From Burkholderiales bacterium (GTDB lineage Bacteria; Pseudomonadota; Gammaproteobacteria; Burkholderiales; Burkholderiaceae_C), in assembly GCA_017307855.1 (NCBI GenBank), contig JAFKGD010000010.1:165578-229577 (forward strand): 64,000 nt of DNA, given 5' to 3'. Under the pieces are notes generated by a model that saw nothing but the letters and a program-made list of their open reading frames with translations, did no database searches and was not told the DNA's origin. The translations under genes and the position numbers were made by a program. Positions 57,983 through 64,000 of this stretch are shown piece by piece. Positions within the stretch are counted from its first letter, which is position 1; every line of letters starts with the position of its first letter.

Positions 57983-58010
57983 GGTGGGCCTCGCTGTCGG
58001 GTGGCGCGTT

Positions 58011-58553
58011 CTAGGCGTGCAGATGGCGGCCGGCCGCGCGGTGCGAGCCGCGATGCACAGGCCGCATGCCGGCGGGCAGCAGAAGGCCTGACACGGGGGC
58101 GCGGGCGTCGAGCTGGTCGTGCGCACGCTGCGTGAGGTAACGGAACTCGATCTGGATCGAACCGTAGGCTGGATGCTCGGGGTCGAGCAGCAGGATGTGC
58201 TGGTTCTCTGCGAACTCGCTCGGCACCCAGGCACACAGCAGGCTGTTGCGCTTGAGGTAGCGGAAGAACTCACGGCGTGCCTGCGGCGTGTCGCTCCAGG
58301 TGCCCGTGCCTTCGACGGTGAGATGCCGGTGCAGTTGCGGATCGCCCGGCAGCAGCAAGGTTTCGCGCAGCAGCGCGGACTCGTCGGCCAGCGACTCGAA
58401 CGTGCACAGGGAGGCCAGTTCGGGCGACTCGTAGGCCACCACGGCTTCGCGCACGCCGTCGTCCGTCCTGTTGGAGCGCGGCATCGCGATGGGCGAGTCA
58501 TGCGCTGCCACGCGGTAGGCCTTGATGTGCATGGGGATGCTGGCGGTGGTCAT
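58011..58553 (-). CDS. Conserved hypothetical protein
   Basis: A 180-residue protein of unknown function (MTTASIPMHIKAYRVAAHDS, VVAYESPELASLCTFESLAD, SSLLCAWVPSEFAE-like NSLLCAWVPSEFAENQHILL). AGGAG lies just upstream of the ATG at 58553, preferred over an in-frame ATG at 58598. It has its own promoter (58606-58634) and probably an operator, and precedes the unknown gene at 57356. No domain was recognised. Confidence 0.65.
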   Translation of the reverse strand: MTTASIPMHIKAYRVAAHDSPIAMPRSNRTDDGVREAVVAYESPELASLCTFESLADESALLRETLLLPGDPQLHRHLTVEGTGTWSDTPQARREFFRYLKRNSLLCAWVPSEFAENQHILLLDPEHPAYGSIQIEFRYLTQRAHDQLDARAPVSGLLLPAGMRPVHRGSHRAAGRHLHA

Positions 58554-58605
58554 CTGCGGCTCCTGGGAGTGCGGGCCACGGCGGGTTGCCGGGCTCATGG
58601 AGCGG

Positions 58606-58652
58606 ACTCTAGGCAGCGGCCTGCACGCGCACAAACGAATTAATCTTCGTTT
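58606..58652 (-). promoter_or_regulatory. Predicted promoter and A+T-rich inverted repeat of the two-gene unknown unit
   Basis: On the minus strand -35 TTGTGC (58629-58634), 17 bp, -10 TAGAGT (58606-58611). Overlapping the -35 is AAACGAA-N6-TTCGTTT (58633-58652), a perfect 7-bp inverted repeat in an A+T-rich patch, likely an operator for repression. The regulator is unknown. Confidence 0.5.
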
Positions 58653-58692
58653 AACACTCCACCGTGCGAAGGGCGACGGACGGCTCGGCCGG

Positions 58693-58740
58693 GCCTGAAA
58701 AATGGCCCCCATGCCCCCCGGGGGGGGCTTTTCATCTTGG
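58693..58740 (-). terminator. Probable intrinsic terminator of the histidine-kinase operon
   Basis: Reading the minus strand past the kinase stop, runs of C and G (CCCCCCCCGGGGGG, then GGGGG) can pair strongly and are followed by ATTTTT. The stem is made of plain C/G runs, so several pairings are possible. It lies about 40-90 bp after the kinase stop at 58781. Confidence 0.5.
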
Positions 58741-58780
58741 GGCGGCCCGGCGATGAAAAAGCGGCCCTCGCCTGCCGTCG

Positions 58781-61093
58781 TCAGCCCTCGGCGCGCGGCA
58801 GCGACAGCTCGAACAGCGTGCCCTGGCCGGGCCGGCTGCTCACTTCGATGCGGCCACCATGCCGCGTGGCCACGGTGCGCACGAACACGAGTCCGAGTCC
58901 CACGCCCGGGCTGCCGCCTTCGGGTGCGAGGCGCCGCCAGGCGGTGAAGAGTTCTTCCTGCTGCGCCGGTGTGAGACCCGGCCCCTGGTCGCGGATGCCC
59001 AGCGTCCAGTCGGCACCGTTGGCGCGCAGCGTGCAATCCACGGTCCCGCCTTCGCGGCCGTACTTGACTGCGTTACCCAGCAGGTTGGCGAGGGCCCGCA
59101 GGAGCAGGCCGCGGTCAGCCTCGCACAGCGCGGGGCCGGGTGGGCGCTCCTGGGTGAAGCGCACGCGCCGCGCCTGCGCCTGCGGCCACACCTCGTCGAT
59201 GGCGTCGCCCAGCAGCTCGCCCAGGTCGAGCAGGGTGAGCTGGTAGGCGCTGGATTCGGCGCGCGCGAGCTGGACGAACTCTTCGGCCAGCTCGAGCGTG
59301 CGGCGGGCGTGGCGCTCGATGCGGTCCACGGTGTCGGGCTGCAGCGACTGGGCCGCGTCGGCCTGCGTCATGCGGTGCAGTTCCAGCAGCGCGAGGATGG
59401 AGCTCTGCGGCGAGCGCATGTCGTGCGAGATGAAGCGCAGCGCCACGTCGCGCTGCCGCTCGGCGGCGCGGATGGCGGAGATGTCGGTCAGGCTCGCGAT
59501 CCATCCGGTGAGCGCGCCATCGGTGTTGAAGCAGGGCGCGAACTTGGCGAGCAGGTCGCGTCCGCGCGCATCGCAGGCCTCGGCACTCCAGGGCTGTGGG
59601 TCCTGCGCCAGCCGCCCTTCGGGCAGCACGGCCTGGCGCGTGCCGGTGCGCAGCACGTCGCGCAGCAGCGCATCGAGCCGCTGGCCGCGCAGCGCCGTGT
59701 CGCCGAAATGCCGCTGTGCCATCTGGTTGTGCATCAGCACGACGCCCCCGGTATCGGCGATCAGCGTGGCGTCGGGCAGGCTGTCGAGCGTGTCGCTCAC
59801 GAAGCGGTGCAGGTTGCGCAGTTGCTCGGACGCACCGCGCAGTCCGTCGATGTGGCGGTCGAGCAGGTCCACCGTGCGCGCGCCCGGCTGCATGGCGGGC
59901 AGGTCGCGCCGCTGCTCCATGCAGGCCGACTCTTCCAGCAGGTAGTCGGTGGCCGCGCGCAGGCGGCGCCAGATCCATAACGGATAGGCCAGCGCCACGC
60001 CGGCCACTGCGGCCGATGGCGCGAGCTGCAGGCCCAGCAGGCGTTGCGCCAGCGCGCTCGACAGCAGCACCAGCACGATCAGGGCGGCGCTCCCGAGCAG
60101 CGACGCCGTCGGCGCCAGCCACATCACGGCCAGCAGCGCGAGGGCGACCGGCAGCAGCGCGAAGACGATGTCCTGCGCGGGTGTGGCGCGCTCCAGCCTC
60201 AGGTCGGCCAGCAGGGCGTTCATCACGTGGGCGGAGATTTCCACGCCCGCCATGAGGTCGCTGCCTGCCGACCAGGGCGTGGGGTAGGCGTCGCCCATGC
60301 CAGCCGAGGTGGCGCCCACCAGCACATACTTGCCGGCGAAGGTGTCGGCGGGCACGTCGCCCCGCAGGACGTCCACGTACGACACCGTGCGAAAGCTCCC
60401 GGCCGGGCCGGCGAACGGAATCTGCATCCAGTGGTCGCGCAGCCACGCACGGCCCGATGCATCGGACGGCGGCGGCGCGCGACGGCCCGGCAGGGTCGTG
60501 GGCTGGAAGCCGCCCGCGCGCAGCACGGCCAGGCCGAACTGGTCCCACCACGCATCGCCGCGGCCCTCGCGCAGGAACGTGCTGCGCACGATGCCGTCGG
60601 GGTCGATCTCCAGATGGATGTGAGCCTGGGCCGCCGCTGCGGCAGCCAGCGGTGCGGTAGGGCTCACGCGCTCCAGGCTGCCCGCGCCGCTGCGGTCGAG
60701 CAGCAGCACCGGCAGCACCACCGGTGCGGCGCGTTGCATCGCGGCGGCCAGATGCACGTCGGCCGCGTCGGGCTCGGTGAGGATCAGGTCGAGCCCGATG
60801 GCACGCGGCCGCGCCAGCGCCAGCCGGTCGAGCAGTGCAGCGTGCACGGTGCGCGGCCAGGGCCAGCGGCCCACCTCGGCCAGGCTGCGGTCGTCGATGA
60901 CCACCAGCACGATCCCGGGCGATGCGGCGTGGCGCGTCCAGCGCCCCAGCTGATCGCGCCACAGGTTGTCGATGCGCTCGAACACCTGCAGCCCGGCCAG
61001 CAGCGCGGTGAAGGCCAGCAGCAGCGCCGAGAGCGCAACCCATTCGCGCCAGCGTGCGCGGCGGCGCGAGGCGGGCGACGCGGGTGGGCTCAT
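58781..61093 (-). CDS. CHASE2-PAS sensor histidine kinase
   Basis: A 770-residue kinase. After an N-terminal membrane helix ([20 protein letters not shown]) comes a periplasmic CHASE2 domain (IVLVVIDDRSLAEVGRWPWP, AIGLDLILTEPDAAD, YVLVGATSAGMGDAYPTPW), further helices around residues 310-380, a PAS-like region (DSLPDATLIADTGGVVLMHN), the HisKA motif RFISHDMRSPQSSILALLEL with the phospho-His, and an ATPase domain (LANLLGNAVKYGREGG, IRDQGPGLTPAQQEELF, GVGLGLVFV). It is coupled to the FecR-LysM gene by ATGA overlap. The signal is unknown. Confidence 0.93.
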   Translation of the reverse strand: MSPPASPASRRRARWREWVALSALLLAFTALLAGLQVFERIDNLWRDQLGRWTRHAASPGIVLVVIDDRSLAEVGRWPWPRTVHAALLDRLALARPRAIGLDLILTEPDAADVHLAAAMQRAAPVVLPVLLLDRSGAGSLERVSPTAPLAAAAAAQAHIHLEIDPDGIVRSTFLREGRGDAWWDQFGLAVLRAGGFQPTTLPGRRAPPPSDASGRAWLRDHWMQIPFAGPAGSFRTVSYVDVLRGDVPADTFAGKYVLVGATSAGMGDAYPTPWSAGSDLMAGVEISAHVMNALLADLRLERATPAQDIVFALLPVALALLAVMWLAPTASLLGSAALIVLVLLSSALAQRLLGLQLAPSAAVAGVALAYPLWIWRRLRAATDYLLEESACMEQRRDLPAMQPGARTVDLLDRHIDGLRGASEQLRNLHRFVSDTLDSLPDATLIADTGGVVLMHNQMAQRHFGDTALRGQRLDALLRDVLRTGTRQAVLPEGRLAQDPQPWSAEACDARGRDLLAKFAPCFNTDGALTGWIASLTDISAIRAAERQRDVALRFISHDMRSPQSSILALLELHRMTQADAAQSLQPDTVDRIERHARRTLELAEEFVQLARAESSAYQLTLLDLGELLGDAIDEVWPQAQARRVRFTQERPPGPALCEADRGLLLRALANLLGNAVKYGREGGTVDCTLRANGADWTLGIRDQGPGLTPAQQEELFTAWRRLAPEGGSPGVGLGLVFVRTVATRHGGRIEVSSRPGQGTLFELSLPRAEG

Positions 61094-62790
61094 CGGCCGC
61101 CGGGGCGCACGGGCTCGCCCGCGCTGCTGCGCACGGGCTGGTTGTCACCGCTCAGAAGGCGCGCCGGCACGTCGAAAGTCTGACGACCGCCCCAGGCGCC
61201 TTCGAGGCCGGTGGTGGCATCGATCTGCCGCACGCGCACGTGATACTGGCCGGGCTCCAGGGCCGCGCCCTGGTAGCTCGGCGAAGTGAGGCGCGTGTCG
61301 AGCAGCAGGCGCGAGAACGCGGCGTCGTGCGCGATCTGCAACTGGTGCAGCCACGGGCCGGCGCCGGTCTCGGTCCAGCGGATGGTGAAGGTATCGCCGC
61401 CCGCGCCGTCGATGTCCGGCGTGGCGCCCACCGGGGGCAGCGCCAGCACCGTGAATGGCACGGGCGGGCTGAACGGGCCCTGGTCGCGTGTCCCGCCGGA
61501 TTCGAGCGCCACGGTGGCCACGCGCCAGAAGTAAGCGCCGGGCGCGGGCATGTCCAGGGTGCGTTCGCAGCGTGCCGCCGCGGCATCCCCGGCCAGGGAT
61601 TGCGGCTGGGTGAATGCCGCGTCGCGTGCGAGCTGGATCACGTAGCCGATGGCGTCCGGAACGTCGGCGCAGCGGATGCGCAATTGCTCGCCGTGCACCC
61701 GCGCGCCGCCCTGCGGCTCGATGCGCAGCGGCGGCTCGGGCCGGGCGTTGACCTCCAGCGCCTGCACCGACTCCCCCCCAGGAATGCCGCGTGCATCCAC
61801 GGCACGCACCGCCACGCGGTAGCGGCCGTCGGGCAGCCCGGGAAAGCGCGCCTGCGCCGAACCCGGGAACTCGCCATTGCGCACGACCTGCTCCAGCCCC
61901 GCGTCGGCGGCGATGCGCACCTGCCAGCGCGACGCATCGGCCTGGCGTGGCAGCGGCAAATCGATGAAAGCGATGTCTTCCACGACGGCCGGCAGGCCCG
62001 CCAGATCGGGCGCGGGCAGCAGGGGCGTGACCATGATGGCCGCGCCGTCGGCGCCGACGCGCGTTCCCTCGCCGCCGCGCAACAGGGCGCTGTCGCCCGC
62101 GGTCGTGGTCGTCGCGCGCTGCACCTGCACCGAACCTTCGCGCACGTCGCCGATGAAGCTGCCGTCGTCGGCCACGGCGACGCCGAAGGTGGTGCCGCGC
62201 ACGCCGCCGGTGGCCAGGGGGGTGCGAACTTCGAAGCGGCTGCGTGGCGAGGTGAGCGGAGCCACGGTGGAGTCGATCCGGCCGCGTTCGAGCCCGATGG
62301 TCGATCGTGCGGCGCCGCCGGGGGCCTGCCGCAATTCGTCCAGGCGCGCGCGGCTGCCGGCCGGCAGCCGCAGCGTCGAGCCATCGGCCAGTCGCAGGGT
62401 GACGAAACCATCGTCGCCGACGTCGATGCGCGAACCTTCGGGCACCGTGTCGCCCGCCGCCAGGGGGCGTGCAGCGCCGGCAGGGTCGCGGCCGCTGGCA
62501 CTGCCGCTGGCATGCACCACGCGGGCAGGCACGGGCTCGGGCCTGAGCAGCGCGGCCGGAATGACCAGTTGCATGCCTGGCGTCAGTCGGCGTGGATCGC
62601 GCACCTGATTGAGCCGCTGCAACTGCGGCCACTGGTTCGGATCGTCCAGATAGCGCTGGGCCAGGCCATAGAGGTGATCGCCGGCCTGAACGGTATGCAC
62701 GCGGTCCTGCGCGGTGGCAAGGCCGGCGCCCAGCAGGCTGGCGGCCAGGACGAGTGTGGCGCGGCCGGCCTGAGTCGAAGGCATGAACAT
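61090..62790 (-). CDS. Periplasmic LysM-FecR protein
   Basis: A 566-residue secreted protein with a signal peptide (RATLVLAASLLGAGLATAQ). A LysM peptidoglycan-binding domain (HTVQAGDHLYGLAQRYL, RLTPGMQLVIP) is followed by a FecR domain (EGSRIDVGDDGFVTLRLADG, TPLATGGVRGTTFGVAV, EGSVQVQRA) and about 300 residues of fibronectin-like beta domains. It lies between the response regulator and the CHASE2 kinase, so it may present a cell-wall or periplasmic signal to the kinase. The ATGA overlap with the kinase suggests a fixed stoichiometry. Confidence 0.92.
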   Translation of the reverse strand: MFMPSTQAGRATLVLAASLLGAGLATAQDRVHTVQAGDHLYGLAQRYLDDPNQWPQLQRLNQVRDPRRLTPGMQLVIPAALLRPEPVPARVVHASGSASGRDPAGAARPLAAGDTVPEGSRIDVGDDGFVTLRLADGSTLRLPAGSRARLDELRQAPGGAARSTIGLERGRIDSTVAPLTSPRSRFEVRTPLATGGVRGTTFGVAVADDGSFIGDVREGSVQVQRATTTTAGDSALLRGGEGTRVGADGAAIMVTPLLPAPDLAGLPAVVEDIAFIDLPLPRQADASRWQVRIAADAGLEQVVRNGEFPGSAQARFPGLPDGRYRVAVRAVDARGIPGGESVQALEVNARPEPPLRIEPQGGARVHGEQLRIRCADVPDAIGYVIQLARDAAFTQPQSLAGDAAAARCERTLDMPAPGAYFWRVATVALESGGTRDQGPFSPPVPFTVLALPPVGATPDIDGAGGDTFTIRWTETGAGPWLHQLQIAHDAAFSRLLLDTRLTSPSYQGAALEPGQYHVRVRQIDATTGLEGAWGGRQTFDVPARLLSGDNQPVRSSAGEPVRPGGR

Positions 62791-62799
62791 CGGGGCCTT

Positions 62800-63513
62800 T
62801 CAGGCGGCGGCGTGAGGCTGGGTGACCTGGCCCAGGTCTTCCAGCCGGTAGCCGTGGTTGTAGACCGAGACCAGCCGGAAGCCGCCCTCGGCGCGCAGCC
62901 CGAGCTGGCTGCGCACGTGCGAGATGTAGACGTCGAGCGAGCGCGAAGACACGTCAGCGCCGGGCCCCCACACGCTCTCGATCAGGTGGGCGCGCGAGAG
63001 CAGCCGGCCCAGGTTGCGGAACATCAGCAGCGCGATGTCGAATTCCTTGGCCTTGAGCGTGTCCACCTCCACGCCATCGACCCACACCGTACGTTGCTCC
63101 AGTTGGAAGCGGTAGCGCCCCCACTGCACTTCGGGCGTGGCACGCATGTGGCCGCCGCGGCGCAAAAGCGCCATGAGCCGGGCGCGCATCTCGCCCACAC
63201 GGGAGGACTTGACCATGTAGTCGTCGGCGCCGCTGGCCAGGCCCTCCACGATGTCGCGCTCGTCGCTGCGATTGGTCATCATGAGGATGGGCGTGGGTGC
63301 GGTGGCCCGCTCGCGCAGCGAACGGATGATGGCGGGACCGGGAATGTCGGGCAGTTCCCAGTCGATGATGAACAGATCGAACGTTTCGCGCTGCACGGCG
63401 CGCATGAGGCTGCCGGCATCCGGAAAGAGATGCGCGTCGTGCCCCATGGCGCGCACGACGGCCTGGATCAGATCCAGCTGCGCCGGATCGTCGTCAACTG
63501 CCGCTATTCGCAT
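62800..63513 (-). CDS. OmpR-type response regulator
   Basis: A 237-residue regulator. The receiver has VDDDP, the phospho-Asp in IIDWELPD, the Thr in ILMMTNRS and Lys in MVKSSR. A winged-helix DNA-binding domain follows (LKAKEFDIALLMFRNLGRLL, VSSRSLDVYISHVRSQLGLR). It is the first gene of the three-gene operon with the FecR-LysM and CHASE2-kinase genes. GGGGAACC precedes the ATG. Confidence 0.93.
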   Translation of the reverse strand: MRIAAVDDDPAQLDLIQAVVRAMGHDAHLFPDAGSLMRAVQRETFDLFIIDWELPDIPGPAIIRSLRERATAPTPILMMTNRSDERDIVEGLASGADDYMVKSSRVGEMRARLMALLRRGGHMRATPEVQWGRYRFQLEQRTVWVDGVEVDTLKAKEFDIALLMFRNLGRLLSRAHLIESVWGPGADVSSRSLDVYISHVRSQLGLRAEGGFRLVSVYNHGYRLEDLGQVTQPHAAA

Positions 63514-63836
63514 CGGTTCCCCACATCGTCTTGCCGCTCTCGGTAATACCTATTGTCACATCCGCCTGCCCGGATGGCGCTATCCCACGGTGGGCACTGT
63601 ATCGGCGGGGGCTTTGCGGCGCAGCGGCTTTGACAATCCGGCAAGGATTGGGGACGTGACTCCGTGCGCGTGAAGGCCGGCGGGGCTGGGTCTAAACTCG
63701 TGGGCGGGCCGCCGAACGCCCTTTAGAATGCGTCAACGCCAAAAGCACGACCGTTCGATTTTCCGGGGTGCTGCACGCCGGATTCAAGACGTCCCATTGA
63801 CGTCACCGATTTTCAACAACTCTCAGGAGCCAAGGC
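63514..63836. other. Intergenic region between the response regulator and etfB
   Basis: This 323-bp gap between divergent genes holds no ORF of note. Promoter-like elements are TTGACA at 63630-63635 and, for etfB, a -10-like TAGAAT at 63724-63729, but no well-paired -35 was found. CAGGAG lies before the etfB start. No repeat or terminator is obvious. Confidence 0.6.
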
Positions 63837-64000
63837 ATGAAGGTGCTGGTACCCGTCAAGCGCGTGGTGGACTACAACGTCAAGGTGCGCGTGAAGTCAG
63901 ACGGAAGCGGTGTGGACATCGCGAACGTGAAGATGAGCATGAACCCGTTCGACGAGATCGCGGTGGAAGAGGCCGTGCGGCTGAAGGAAAAGGGCGTGGT
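63837..64000 (+). CDS. etfB: Electron transfer flavoprotein beta subunit (5' part)
   Basis: The first 54 codons of etfB; the rest lies beyond the window. It starts [20 protein letters not shown] and continues [20 protein letters not shown], the standard EtfB N-terminus. EtfAB carries electrons from acyl-CoA dehydrogenases and other flavoenzymes to the quinone pool. CAGGAG precedes the ATG. etfA is expected downstream but is not visible. Confidence 0.95.
   Translation, partial: MKVLVPVKRVVDYNVKVRVKSDGSGVDIANVKMSMNPFDEIAVEEAVRLKEKGV

Overview
The window is G+C-rich (close to 70% in most coding stretches) and densely packed, with many stop/start overlaps (ATGA, GTGA, TGATG). The housekeeping genes (miaA, dsbB, comEC, mltB, a TgpA/DUF58/MoxR block, etfB) and general style point to a betaproteobacterium, most likely order Burkholderiales and perhaps Comamonadaceae. 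That placement is inferred from protein style and gene content, not from a marker search. No rRNA, tRNA, CRISPR array, insertion sequence or phage genes were seen.

Layout. (1) 1-8172: end of a CoA-transferase/enoyl-CoA hydratase unit with a LuxR-type regulator, then a HAD phosphatase, orphan ABC ATPase, miaA, Bcr/CflA-type MFS pump, lipoprotein hydrolase, DUF962 membrane protein and thioredoxin-like protein. (2) 8182-35358: a large accessory locus built around cofactor F420. It holds a complete F420 operon (cofC, cofGH fusion fbiC, npdG, cofE, cofD), a LysR regulator, three luciferase-like (LLM) oxidoreductases, a branched-chain-amino-acid-type ABC importer (livKHMGF), an ATP-dependent hydantoinase/oxoprolinase pair (hyuA/hyuB), two PLP enzymes (cystathionine-lyase-like and threonine-synthase-like), catalase-like and GFA-like proteins, and, divergently, pxpA, fused pxpB-pxpC and a biotin carboxylase-BCCP fusion. 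(3) 35428-55050: dsbB followed by three amidoligase/transglutaminase modules, with comEC and a lower-G+C HELRH protein inserted. (4) 55131-63513: HDAC-family amidohydrolase, MscS channel, two unknown genes, and a CHASE2 histidine kinase/FecR-LysM/response-regulator operon. (5) 63837 to the end: start of etfB.

The main result is in region 2. Three transcription units (cofC-fbiC-npdG-cofE-cofD; livHMGF-hyuAB and downstream genes; the PLP lyase-LLM pair) are each preceded by the same promoter module: a 15-bp palindrome ATAAGC-N3-GCTTAT (one copy degenerate) with the LysR T-N11-A form, then exactly 20 bp, a poor -35, exactly 17 bp, and a -10 of GATACT or GACACT. The palindrome centre lies near -63 from the predicted start, the usual LysR activator position, and a LysR gene sits beside the first copy. 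F420 synthesis, uptake and the catabolic enzymes therefore look like one regulon.

The inferred pathway is import of a small cyclic amide- or amino-acid-like compound by the Liv system, F420-dependent reduction or oxidation by the LLM enzymes (F420H2 regenerated by NpdG), ATP-dependent ring opening by HyuAB and/or the PxpABC-carboxylase set, and C-S or C-N cleavage by the PLP enzymes. The substrate cannot be read from the sequence. All functions are family-level inferences from reading the translated sequence; no database search was run.
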